From JADHLJ01 sp038146985 (GTDB lineage: Bacteria > Pseudomonadota > Alphaproteobacteria > Thalassobaculales > Thalassobaculaceae): a stretch of DNA of 64,000 nt. The position numbers and the translations under genes are program-made. The DNA lies in NCBI GenBank assembly GCA_038146985.1, contig JAYQSQ010000012.1, forward strand, positions 309,365 through 373,364. The letters run 5' to 3'. The notes under the pieces are model-generated. The model saw nothing but the letters and a program-made list of their open reading frames with translations, was not told where the DNA came from and did not search any database. Of this stretch, positions 17,754-27,346 are shown piece by piece. Each line of letters begins with the position of its first letter. Within the stretch, counting starts at the first letter, position 1.

Positions 17754-19472
17754 TCACCCGGGCAAGAGCAGATCGGTGATCAGACGGACCAGTTCGACGA
17801 AACTCAGCGCCAGGATGCCGGTGATCAGCCCGGCCGCGGCGGCGATGGGGATGGCCCAGATCTCCAACCCCGGCCAGAACAGCCATAGGACCAGAGCAGC
17901 CACCAGGACCGACAGCGCAACCGCCCCGGCCTTGCCGTACCGCACCACCCCGCGCAGCATCGGATAGGCGGCGAGCCGGTCGGCCCGGGCGGCGGTCTTC
18001 GGCGGTATCGGGTCGGGGGTCTTTGTTGAAACGTCAGGCTTTTCGCCTCCCCCGACCTTCAGCGCGGCGGCCCGTTCGGCGGCGATCAGGCCGAAGGTTC
18101 CTGCCTTCATCAGGCCTCCGATATAGCCCGCATCCTTGCCGCCCTCGAGGCCGCCGGTCGCCGCACCGGCGGCGAGAAGTCCCGGAATCGGCTTGCCGTT
18201 CCGGTCCAGGACCTGAGCCTTGCCGTCGATGGCAATGCCGCCCATCGTGTAGGTAATGCCCGGGCAGACCGGGATCGCCATGAACGGCGCCTCGGTGATC
18301 GGCCAGGGCTTCATGGTTGTTGAGCGCGGGACCTCGAGCAGATCCAGCGTCCCCGCCTCGATGGCCGCGTTATGCGCCTCGACCGAGGCGGTCAGTCCCG
18401 CCGGATCAATATCCGCGAGCGCGGCCAGATCGGCCAGACTGTCGGCCCGCAGCACGGTGCCGCCGGCTTCCTCCAGCAGCGGGTTGCAGGGAATTCGCGC
18501 CGATCGGCCCGGCTCCTCCCAGATCGCGGCATCGAAGATGGCGTAGAGCATCGCGTCGGCCGGCATGGCGGCCAGCGCGTTGGCGAGATAGACGCCGCTT
18601 CGGCCCTCGTCGACGATCCGCCGACCGGTCGCGTCGACCACGATCCCAGAGGTCGCCATGGCGTCGATTTCCGGATACGGCCAGACATTGTCGTTGTGCA
18701 GCGCGTCGCGGCACAGCACATGGCCATAGAACCGGTTGGTCTCACTGAGAGCGGCCCCCGCCGCGACGGCCATGCGCATCCCGTCGCCCATGCCGGTGCG
18801 GGCGCCGCGCTGAAAGACCCGCTCGAAGGCGCCGCCGATATGCGCTTCGTAAAGCTCCTGGTTCGCCTGAAAACCGCCATCGGCGATCAGCACGTGACCG
18901 GCCTTGAAATTCACCTCTCCCGTCTGGCTTTCAGCGATCACCCCTCGGCAAGCGCCGTCTTCCATGATCAGCGACAGGGCACGAGCACCGCCCCTGAAGG
19001 TGCCGCCGCCGGCCTTGAATTGCTCGACCAGGCTCTGCAAAACCAAATCCGGTCCCCGGCCCTGCCAGTCGATGCCGGCGCGCAGGGACCGCGGCGGCGC
19101 CATGCACCAGCGGTAGCCTTCCTGCTCGTTGAAGCGCACGAAGCGCGTGCCCTTGTCCTTCAGCCAGTCGAGCAGGCGCCCGCCGCTCCCGACCAGCGCC
19201 GCTGCCAGTTCGCGGTCGGTCTCGTCGGCGGTGCGCTCGGCGATCACCTGCAGCAAATCCTGAGGCGGGCGGTAGGGATCGAGAAAACCGATATGCATCA
19301 CACCGCCGGACTGGCGGGAGTTGCAGGGATAGACGTCTCCCTCACCCTTTTCCAGAACCGCCGCCGAAAGCCCGAGTTCCAATGCTCTCAGCCCCGCCGT
19401 CATCCCGGCAAGCCCGCCCCCGATGATGACGAGGTCATGTGTGGTCGATGGTTCCGTCACGGGGGCTCTCAT
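17754..19472 (-). CDS. FAD-dependent tricarballylate dehydrogenase/fumarate reductase-like flavoprotein with C-terminal membrane segments
   Basis: This 572-residue protein starts with an FAD fingerprint (DLVIIGGGLAGMTAGLRALELG) and contains fumarate reductase/KsdD-type motifs: SRQSGGVMHIGFLD, VLIADGGFQAN and, near residue 405, PGITYTMGGIAID followed by LLAAGAATGGLEGGKD. It would oxidise or reduce a C-C bond next to a carboxylate. Unusually, after the flavin domain ends near residue 455 there is a Pro-rich linker and then two strong hydrophobic spans (about 515-535 and 539-562). These could anchor it to the membrane. It lies 185 bases downstream of hyuB on the same strand. Confidence 0.8.
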   Translation of the reverse strand: MRAPVTEPSTTHDLVIIGGGLAGMTAGLRALELGLSAAVLEKGEGDVYPCNSRQSGGVMHIGFLDPYRPPQDLLQVIAERTADETDRELAAALVGSGGRLLDWLKDKGTRFVRFNEQEGYRWCMAPPRSLRAGIDWQGRGPDLVLQSLVEQFKAGGGTFRGGARALSLIMEDGACRGVIAESQTGEVNFKAGHVLIADGGFQANQELYEAHIGGAFERVFQRGARTGMGDGMRMAVAAGAALSETNRFYGHVLCRDALHNDNVWPYPEIDAMATSGIVVDATGRRIVDEGRSGVYLANALAAMPADAMLYAIFDAAIWEEPGRSARIPCNPLLEEAGGTVLRADSLADLAALADIDPAGLTASVEAHNAAIEAGTLDLLEVPRSTTMKPWPITEAPFMAIPVCPGITYTMGGIAIDGKAQVLDRNGKPIPGLLAAGAATGGLEGGKDAGYIGGLMKAGTFGLIAAERAAALKVGGGEKPDVSTKTPDPIPPKTAARADRLAAYPMLRGVVRYGKAGAVALSVLVAALVLWLFWPGLEIWAIPIAAAAGLITGILALSFVELVRLITDLLLPG

Positions 19473-19657
19473 TATCCATGTTCCGCATCAGCGGCAGTTT
19501 ATCCGTCACGCACCACTTGGCGAGACGTCATCCGCCGCACAACTGTCACGAACAAGGACAGGATGACCGCCGCCTTTGTCCCGACCGAAGCAAGAGCCCG
19601 GCAACAAGTCCCGTATCCCCGACGCAGATCGGGCATAGGGAAGCAGAAGGTTTTCCC

Positions 19658-21659
19658 TCACCCTGCCATCGCCGCCCGGAGTTGCGGGAACTCTTCGACG
19701 ACGCGTTCAAAACAAGCGCGGACGGCGCCACCATCAGAGCCGGCCTTTGCCTCTCCCAAGGCTTCGAAAATCCGATGCTTGACGAAGAAACGCCAATGCA
19801 CCGGCGTCGCCGCCAGGAGTTCAGTCAGCGCGTCGTAGTTGCCGCGCGTCCACACCCGCTCGAACGCGGCCCGGTCGGCGCCGACATCGAAGAACCCCTC
19901 CTCGCCGCGTTCAGCCGCCATCTCGGCGCGGCGATCCCGGGTCGCAGCGGCATCCCAACTTCCGTTCACCAGCACCACGCCGTAATCTCGCTCCGCCGAG
20001 GCGCGGGAAACGAAACCGCGCCTGACGTCGCGCAGCACCAGCTCCGGATCACGTTCCAGGGGATCGCCCCAGCCGCCGGCGCCACCGCTCGCCACATGCA
20101 CCACGTCGCCCGGATCGATGCTGATGAAATCAACATTGCCGAGGTTCTTCTCCCGGTTGGAGCCAGGGTTCAGAATGAAGCTCGACAGGCCGCCGGCCCG
20201 CCCCTTCAGCACTCCCCAGGAGGAAAACCGGCTGCGGTCCATGTTGCGGGCGGTCACCCTGGTGTTCGGCGCCTGGGCCTGGAAGCGCATCTCGATGGCG
20301 AGGCCACCACGATGCTTACCGGGACCGCCTGAATCTGGTGTCAGGCCATAGCGCTGGATCTTGATCGGCACCTCAGCCTCGTTGATCTCGACCGGGGTAT
20401 TCTTGAGGAACGAGGAATTGGCGCCCGATCCCTCCGCCCCGTCGCGCCACGGATCGCCGCCGGCGCCGCCGGTGATCGGCCCGATCGCCGCGACCACCCG
20501 CCGGCCGGTGCGATTGTCGATGGTGTTGACGTTCATGATCGGCCCGCCGCTCGCCGGGCAGGAAGGCAGCCGGTCCGGCGCGGCCTGGACGAAGGCGCCG
20601 AAGATCACCCCCATCAGCCGCTGGACCGAGAGGGTTCGAAGCCCCACCGCCGCCGGAAAATGCGGATTGACGATGGTTCCCTCGGGCAACACGGACGAGG
20701 CCACCCGGCAAACACCGGAGTTCAAGAACAATCGCGTGTCGAGCGAATAGAGCACATAGACCAGACCGACCATCAGCAGGGCGTGACGCTGCTGGCCGCC
20801 GGTCGGCATGTTGATCGAGGATTCGATCTGCGGGTCGCTGCCGGTGAAGTCGAGTTCCACGGTTTGTCTCGCGTTTCCCTTGATCCTGAGCGCCGCGCCA
20901 GCGCCGACAGAAACCGTTAGGCGTTGTCTCGTCCATGTAGTCGTCGACGAAGAAATAGTCGCCGTCTGGCAGGCTAGCGACGATCTCGCGGGCCTGGGCC
21001 TCGGCATAGTCCAAGAGGTCGCTGATACCTTCCTTGAAAACCTCGATGCCGAATTTCGCGATCATCTCGTGAACCCGGCGCTCGCCGGTGTTCATGGCCG
21101 CGATCTGCGCCTTCAAGTCCCCCCAGTTCTGTTCCGGCATCCGCACATTGGCGAGCATCACGTCGAGCAGTTCCTGGTTGAACTCCCCCTTGCGCACGAT
21201 CTTGGACGGCGGAATGCGGATGCCTTCCTGGTGCACTTCGGAAAGCGTACGGGAGATGCTGGCCGGCACCGCGCCGCCGACATCGGTGTTGTGGATATGA
21301 CCGACGACGAAGCAGACGATCTCGCCCTCGTGGAACACAGGCTTCCAGGCATGCATATCCGGCGAGTGAGTGCAGACATGACCGCTGTAGGGATCGTTGG
21401 TCATGCAGATGTCGCCCTCGTCATAATGATCGATCATCTCGATGACGGTCTTGTAGTTGAGGCCGACGAACCAGGTGGCGCCAAGCTCGACCGGTGTCGC
21501 GAAAGTCTCGCCGCCGGGCGTGGTCAGCCCGGTTGTGAAGTCCTCGGTCTCCTTCACGAAGGTGGAATGCGCGGTCCTGTAAAGGGTGAAGGCCATGCTC
21601 TCGGCGGCGGCGCGGCAATGGTTCTTCAGAACTTCCAAGGTGACCTTGTCGATTGCCAT
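19658..21659 (-). pseudogene. hyuB: Hydantoinase B/acetophenone carboxylase-type subunit, interrupted by one frameshift
   Basis: Starting at 21659 behind GGAGGAG, the first frame encodes the N-terminal half of a HyuB/oxoprolinase B-type protein (DKVTLEVLKNHCRAAAESMAFTLYRTAHSTF..., TNDPYSGHVCTHSPDMHAW). Near 20890-20920 the reading switches to a second frame (ALRIKGNARQTVELDFTGSDP...) that runs to 19658 and ends normally. The total of 2002 bases is one more than a multiple of three, which fits a single extra base. HyuB works with HyuA in ATP-dependent opening of hydantoin-like rings or in related carboxylases. Both halves keep conserved sequence, so an assembly error is likely. Confidence 0.82.
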
Positions 21660-21705
21660 GCGGTTACTCCTCCGTCTCGAAACGGGATGGCATGCGGAAG
21701 CCAGG

Positions 21706-21804
21706 ACCCTTCGAGACGCGGCCCTTAAGGCCGCTCCTCAGGGTGAGTGTTCGAAAGTGATTGATCGCACCCTGAGGGATTGCGCAGCGATCGTCTCGAA
21801 GGGT
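21706..21804. repeat. Paired inverted REP-like elements (BIME-like)
   Basis: ACCCTTCGAGAC (21706-21717) matches GTCTCGAAGGGT (21793-21804), and CCTCAGGGTG (21736-21745) matches CACCCTGAGG (21768-21777). Within the left unit, GCGGCC and GGCCGC also pair. The left unit closely resembles the TTCGAGACGCGGCC...GGCCGCTCCTCAGGGTGAG palindrome found in many alphaproteobacterial genomes. The pair fills the 161-base gap between hyuA and hyuB. Confidence 0.8.
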
Positions 21805-21820
21805 CGTGTCTGCCAAAGCA

Positions 21821-23874
21821 TCAATCGCCACCATTCCCCTCCCGCTTCAGAATGAGGTTGCCGGCGGCGTCCACGCGCCCTGAATAGCCCACCAGGACGC
21901 AGATCGTGCAGTCGTCCTGGGTGACAATCGCCGGACCCACAATCCGATGCCCGGCGGCCATGTCGGCGCGGGCGTAAACCTCTGCTCGATGCCTCGTCCC
22001 ATCCAGAAACACCTCTACCCGCTCGCGCGCTGCAAGTGGCGCACCGGCTTCGGGGACTGGCGCAAAGACCGGTTTTGGCGGCTGGCCGGTCACCACCATG
22101 CGGAGATTGATGAGCTGCAGCTCGGCCTCCGGGTCGGCGTGGTCGTAGAGGTCCTCATGGCGCCGGTGAAAGGCATCCGCGATCGCCTCGATGTCGCCTT
22201 CCTCGATCCAGGCGGCCTCCAGCGGCGTGTCGATCTCGTAAGACTGGCCGCGATAGCGGATGTCGGCGGAGGGGAACAAGGTGACGTCCCGGTCAAACCC
22301 TTGCTCGTCGCGGATCCAGCGCATCGCCTCGCGGGCGAGATCACCGAAGCCCTGCTGCATCTCCTCCACCGCCGCCTCGTCCAGATCGAGATAGACCGTG
22401 CGGATGAAGTCGTTCTTGATATCGGCGATCAGGCCGCCAAAGGCGCTCAGCACGCCCGGCACGAGAGGCACCACCACCTCGCGCATCTCTAGCTCCCGGG
22501 CGAGCCAGCGGCCAGCATCGGGCCAGCCCCGCCAAAGGCGATCAGCGACAGATCGCGCGGATCGATGCCGTGGCGCGAGACCAGCTTGCTGACTTCAAGA
22601 TACATGCCGGAGACGGCACCCCGCACGATCGCCTCGGCAGCCGCCTCCAACTCCATGCCCAACTGCATTGCGATGGCCCCCACCGCCTCGCGTGCGAGGT
22701 CGGGTCGCATCTGGACGGCGCTGTATCCGAGAGCCGCGTTGCCGAGAAAGCCCAGCACCACCAGCGCATCGGTGATCGTCGCGCGCTCCCCACCCCGTCC
22801 GTAGCAGGCCGGGCCCGGCGACGAGCCCGCGCTTTCCGGGCCGACCTTCAGCAGGCCCTGGCTGTCGACCCAGGCGATCGACCCGCCGCCCTCGCCGATT
22901 GAGGTGACGGAGACCGTGGGGATGTGGATCGGAAACTCGCCGATCATCTCGCCGGTGCCGTAGCGTGGCTCGCCATTGATGATGATGGCGACATCGGCGC
23001 TGGTGCCGCCGATATCAAGGCTCATCGCCGCTTTGGCGCCGGCCGACCGGGCGATGCTGGCCGCGCCGATCACCCCGGACGCGGTGCCGGAGAGCAGCAT
23101 CTGGGCACAGTCGGTCTTGCCCGCCTCCGCCGTCATCACGCCGCCGTTCGATTTGGTGATCATCGCCTCGGCGGGAACCCCCGCCTCGGCCAAGGCATTT
23201 TGCAGCGCGCCCAAATAATGAGCCACCCGGGGCTGGACATAGCCGGCGACGACGGCGGTCACCGTGCGCTCATACTCGCGGATCACCGGCCAGACATCGC
23301 TTGCCAGGATCACGTCGAGCTCCGGCGCCCGCGCGTGGATGATGCCGGCCACCGCGCGTTCATGCTCGGGATTGCGGTAGGCGTGCAGCAGCGCCACCAC
23401 CACCGCCTCGCCACCAGCGGCGCGGACACCCTCTATCGCCCTGGCCACGCTCTCCTCATCCACAGGCTCGTCGATTGTCCCGTCAACCAGGATACGCTCG
23501 GATATCCCAAACACCCGGTCGCGGGTCACCAGCGGTTCGGGACGTGCGGAAAACAAGTCATACGGGTCCGGCATCTTCAGACGCGCGACCTCGAGCACGT
23601 CCTCGAAATTCTCAGTCGTGAACAGGCACAGCGCCGCGCCCTTGCGCTGGATCACCGTATTCACCCCAACCGTGGTGCCATGGGTGAAATAGGTGATCGC
23701 CTCGGCGCGGATGCCATAGCGCGACGCGATTTCGGCGAGACCGGATGTGACCTCGGCCCCGGGCGCGTCCGGCCGCGAGAGTACCTTCAGGGTCTCCAGC
23801 GTACCCGTTTCCTCGTCGAACACGCAGAAATCCGTGAACGTCCCGCCGATGTCGACCCCGACCCGGTATCCCAT
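21821..23874 (-). pseudogene. hyuA: Hydantoinase A/oxoprolinase-type subunit, interrupted by one frameshift
   Basis: The first frame from 23874 to 22489 carries the actin-like ATPase N-terminus (YRVGVDIGGTFTDF), the HGTTVGVNTVIQRKG loop and MSLDIGGTSADVAIIINGEP. It breaks after FGGAGPMLA at about 22508-22511. The next frame continues with WLARELEMREVVVPLVPGVLSAFGGL and runs to 21821. The span of 2054 bases is one short of 685 codons, the usual family size, so a single lost C in GCCGCTGG would explain it. It is 25 bases downstream of the alcohol dehydrogenase gene and upstream of hyuB, probably in one operon. Confidence 0.85.
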
Positions 23875-23899
23875 ACTCAGTCCAGACTTTGCTAAGGGC

Positions 23900-24994
23900 T
23901 CAGGCCGCCACTCCGAAATCGATCACCGAACGGATCACCTTGCCGGCCTTCATATTGGCGAAGCCCTCGTTGATCTGCTCCAGCTTGATGGTGTCCGACA
24001 CCCAGTCGTCGAGATGGAGGCGACCCTGCATGTAGAGCTCGATCAGCCGGGGCATATCCACGCGGAAGCGGTTCGAGCCCATGGACGAGCCCTGAATCTT
24101 GCGTTCGCGCAGGAAATCGAAGCCGTGCAGTTCGATCTTCTGGCCGAAGGGCACCATGCCGACGATGGTCGCGGTGCCGCCCATGGCCAGCATCTCGAAA
24201 CATTGCTCGGCGGTGCGCTTGCCGCCCATGCATTCGATGGCGTGATGCACGCCGCCTTTGGTGAGCTCCATGATCTGCTGCACCGGGTCGCCGTCGTTCG
24301 GGTTCACCAGATCCGTCGCGCCGAGCTTGGTCGCGAGCTGCAGCTTCACTGGGTTGGTGTCGACCGCGATGATCCTGCCCGCGCCCGCCACATAGGCGCC
24401 GTTGATCGCCGCCATGCCGACGCCGCCGCAACCGACCACGGCCACGGTCTCGCCCATCTTCACCCCAGCGGTATTCACGGCGGCACCAAAGCCGGTGATC
24501 ACACCGCAGCCAATAAGAGCGGCGCGATCGAAGGGCATGTCCTCGCGGATCTTCACGATGGCGTTCTCATGCACCAGCATCTGTTCGGCGAAGGACGAGA
24601 GGTTGAAGCCGGTATGAAGCTGTTCGGGCTTGTCCCATTCCAGGCGTTGTGCCTTGCCCGGCGGCAGTTTGACGTCGGTATTGGTGCAGATCATCGGCCG
24701 CCCGGTGGTGCAGTTCTCGCAGATCCCGCAGAACACCGAGAGGCAGGTGATCACATGGTCACCGGGCTTCACATAGGTAACCTCGGAGCCGACCTGTTCG
24801 ACGATCCCGGCGGATTCATGCCCCAGCACCACCGGCAGCGGGTGCGGGTACAGCCCCTCGATGAAATGCAGGTCCGAATGGCAAAGCCCGGCGACCGCGG
24901 TTCGGATCAGCACCTCCCTCGCCTGCGGCTTGCGCACGCTGATCTCCTCGATCACCAGCGGCGTGTTGGGTTCGTACAGGACGGCGGCTTTCAT
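23900..24994 (-). CDS. Zinc-dependent alcohol dehydrogenase (class III-like)
   Basis: This 364-residue medium-chain dehydrogenase has the catalytic zinc Cys and His in GLCHSDLHF and LGHESAGIVE. Four structural-zinc cysteines lie in CLSVFCGICENCTTGRPMIC. The cofactor loop is VAVVGCGGVGMAAINGA, and a D in IIAVDTNP favours NAD. It resembles the zinc ADH/formaldehyde dehydrogenase-like group. The frame extends to 25108, but GGGGAG ahead of the ATG at 24994 marks the start. It heads the minus-strand run that continues into hyuA and hyuB, which suggests it supplies or consumes an alcohol or aldehyde of that pathway. Confidence 0.9.
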   Translation of the reverse strand: MKAAVLYEPNTPLVIEEISVRKPQAREVLIRTAVAGLCHSDLHFIEGLYPHPLPVVLGHESAGIVEQVGSEVTYVKPGDHVITCLSVFCGICENCTTGRPMICTNTDVKLPPGKAQRLEWDKPEQLHTGFNLSSFAEQMLVHENAIVKIREDMPFDRAALIGCGVITGFGAAVNTAGVKMGETVAVVGCGGVGMAAINGAYVAGAGRIIAVDTNPVKLQLATKLGATDLVNPNDGDPVQQIMELTKGGVHHAIECMGGKRTAEQCFEMLAMGGTATIVGMVPFGQKIELHGFDFLRERKIQGSSMGSNRFRVDMPRLIELYMQGRLHLDDWVSDTIKLEQINEGFANMKAGKVIRSVIDFGVAA

Positions 24995-25092
24995 CGGTTG
25001 GCGCTCCCCAAAAGTTCGAACAAACTGTCCCAGACCGCGCCGGATCTTGTAAAGCTCGGTTGTGCCCACGTACCGGATACCGTCCCTCCTCG

Positions 25093-25122
25093 CCGAATCC
25101 CTGGCCAAAGCCAGGGATTCGG
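25093..25122. repeat. Perfect 13-base palindrome between divergent genes
   Basis: CCGAATCCCTGGC (25093-25105) and GCCAGGGATTCGG (25110-25122) form a perfect 13-pair hairpin with a CAAA loop. It lies in the 298-base gap between the divergent alcohol dehydrogenase (start 24994) and leuC (start 25293) genes. It has no T-tract and resembles single REP units. The rest of the gap shows no clear feature. Confidence 0.65.
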
Positions 25123-25292
25123 TTGTGTGTGACTAGGAGAATGCAAAAGAGACGAGGCACGGCGTGAACCAAGCCAGCAGAACCTTGATCCTGTCGCCTC
25201 CGATAGCAGAAGCGGTCCAATCCCATAGGAACCCCGTTCCCGACGGTTATAATCACGCCTCGGAAACGCCGGCCGCGCCGAAAGGACCTCCC

Positions 25293-26702
25293 ATGGGCAA
25301 GACACTTTTTCAAAAGATCTGGGACGAACACGTCATCCACGAGCGCGAGGACGGCAACGTGCTGCTCTATATCGACCGGCACCTCACGCACGATATGCAT
25401 CACCGGCTGTTCCCGCTGATCAAGGCCCAGGGGCTTACCGTCAAGGAACCGGACAAGCTGTTCGGCGTACCCGACCACAGCGTGCCGACCACGGTGAAGA
25501 CCGTCGACGACATCCCCGAGGGCGAAATGCGCGATACCGTCGCCGGGCTGGAGCGGGCGGCGGCGGAGTTCGGTTTTCACCATTTCGGCATGACCGACGA
25601 CCGGCACGGCATCGTCCATGTGGTCGGCCCGGAACAGGGGATCACCCTGCCCGGCATCACCCTGGTCTGTGGCGACTCACACACCTCGACCCATGGGGCG
25701 CTCGGCTGCATCGCCTTCGGCATCGGGGCGACCGAGGTGCAGCACGTGCTGGCCACGCAAACCCTCTGGCAGCGCAAGCCCAAGGCGATGCGCATCACCA
25801 TCACCGGCACGCTCGGCTTCGGGGTCGGCGGCAAAGACGTGATCCTGGCGGTGATCCGCGCGATCGGGGCGGCGGGCGGCACCGGATACGCCATCGAATA
25901 CGCCGGCCCGGCCATCGACGCGATGTCCATGGAGGGCCGGATGACGCTGTGCAACATGACGATCGAGGCCGGCGCCCGCTCCGGTCTGATCGCGCCGGAC
26001 GACAAGACCATCGCGTATTGCAAGGACCGCCCCTTCGCGCCGAAGGGCAAGAAATGGGACCAGGCGGTTTCCTACTGGCGCGGTCTGCGCTCGGATGACG
26101 ATGCCGTCTTCGATCACGAGGTCACCCTCGACGGCGACGCGATCGCCCCGATGGTCACTTGGGGCAACAGCCCGCAATGGGCGCTGCCGGTGACCGAGAC
26201 CGTCCCCGACCCCGCCGACGAGACCGACCCGCAGATTCGCGCCGACATGGAAGCCTCGCTCGCCTATATGGACCTCACACCCGGCATGCCGCTCTCGGAG
26301 ATCAAGATCGACACCGTCTTCATCGGTGCCTGCACCAACAGCCGGATCGAGGACATGCGCGCCGCCGCCGCCGTCGCCAAGGGACGGACGGCCAAGACCC
26401 GCACCCTGGTGGTGCCTGGCTCGGGCCTGGTGAAGAAACAGGCCGAGGCCGAGGGGCTCGACAAAATCTTTACCGAGGCCGGCATGGAATGGCGGGAGCC
26501 AGGCTGTTCCATGTGCATCGCGCTGAACGGCGACATGCTTCAGCCCGGAGAGCGCTCCGCCTCGACCAGCAACCGGAATTTCCGCGGCCGCCAGGGACCC
26601 GGCAGCCGCACCCACCTCTTGAGCCCCGCCATGGCGGCGGCGGCCGCGGTGACCGGACACCTCACCGATGTGCGCGACCTGATCCGGGCGGAAAGGCCAT
26701 GA
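25293..26702 (+). CDS. leuC: 3-isopropylmalate dehydratase large subunit (LeuC or close paralogue)
   Basis: This 469-residue aconitase-family protein would isomerise 2- to 3-isopropylmalate together with LeuD. It has HHLFP-like MHHRLFPLIKAQG, VPDHSVPT, and GDSHTSTHGALG. The [4Fe-4S] ligands are GACTNSRIED and, near residue 408, PGCSMCIALNGD. The ATG at 25293 follows AAAGGA; the upstream open frame from 25164 is non-homologous. The stop overlaps leuD as ATGA. Its place beside an SDR and a hydantoinase-type block, with no leuB in the window, leaves open that it serves a different 2-hydroxyacid. Confidence 0.9.
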   Translation: MGKTLFQKIWDEHVIHEREDGNVLLYIDRHLTHDMHHRLFPLIKAQGLTVKEPDKLFGVPDHSVPTTVKTVDDIPEGEMRDTVAGLERAAAEFGFHHFGMTDDRHGIVHVVGPEQGITLPGITLVCGDSHTSTHGALGCIAFGIGATEVQHVLATQTLWQRKPKAMRITITGTLGFGVGGKDVILAVIRAIGAAGGTGYAIEYAGPAIDAMSMEGRMTLCNMTIEAGARSGLIAPDDKTIAYCKDRPFAPKGKKWDQAVSYWRGLRSDDDAVFDHEVTLDGDAIAPMVTWGNSPQWALPVTETVPDPADETDPQIRADMEASLAYMDLTPGMPLSEIKIDTVFIGACTNSRIEDMRAAAAVAKGRTAKTRTLVVPGSGLVKKQAEAEGLDKIFTEAGMEWREPGCSMCIALNGDMLQPGERSASTSNRNFRGRQGPGSRTHLLSPAMAAAAAVTGHLTDVRDLIRAERP

Positions 26703-27325
26703 GCGCGAAAACGAAACTCGCCCCCTTCACCACCTTCGCGTCGGTCGCGGTGCCCATCGACATCGCCAATTGCGATACCGATCAGATCATCCCCGGGCGT
26801 TTCCTGCGCAAGAGTCCGGACGATGCGGACTATCACCGCGTCCTGCTGCACGACCTGCGCTTCAATACCGACGGCAGCGAGAAGGATTTCGTCCTCAACA
26901 AGCTGCCGTTTCGCGAGGGCAGGATATTCGTCGCCGACATCAATTGGGGGTGCGGCTCGTCCCGCGAAAACGCGGTCGCGGCGCTGACCGCCAACGGCGT
27001 GCGCGCGGTGATCGCCCCCAGCTTCGGCGATATTCACTACAACAACTGCATCAAGAACGGCGTGTTGCCGGTCCAGCTATCCGAGGAGGATTGCGCGACG
27101 CTGCGGGGGCAATTGCGCGAAAGTCCCGGGGCCGAAATCGCCATCGATCTCGAGACCCAGAGCCTTACCGGCCCGGACCAGGCCCGCTACGACTTTCCCA
27201 TCGACGCCTTCGACAAGCACCGGCTGCTGAACGGCCTCGACGATGTCGGTCTAACCCTCGCCTTCGAGGACAAGATCGAAAGTTTCAGGAAAACCTATGC
27301 CGCCAGGCATGACTGGCTCGACTGA
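26699..27325 (+). CDS. leuD: 3-isopropylmalate dehydratase small subunit (LeuD or close paralogue)
   Basis: This 208-residue swivel-domain partner of LeuC has the motifs NCDTDQIIPGRFLR, DINWGCGSSRENAV and APSFGDIHYNNCIKNGVLPV. Its size matches proteobacterial LeuD. It overlaps leuC by four bases, so the subunits are probably made in equal amounts. The SDR gene begins 21 bases later. Substrate specificity of this family sits partly in this subunit, and the sequence does not settle it here. Confidence 0.9.
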   Translation: MSAKTKLAPFTTFASVAVPIDIANCDTDQIIPGRFLRKSPDDADYHRVLLHDLRFNTDGSEKDFVLNKLPFREGRIFVADINWGCGSSRENAVAALTANGVRAVIAPSFGDIHYNNCIKNGVLPVQLSEEDCATLRGQLRESPGAEIAIDLETQSLTGPDQARYDFPIDAFDKHRLLNGLDDVGLTLAFEDKIESFRKTYAARHDWLD

Positions 27326-27346
27326 ACGCCCCGAAGGATACCGCAC

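Noticed and set aside
25093..25122. Intrinsic terminator
   Set aside because: It lies between two divergent starts and has no T-tract on either strand.
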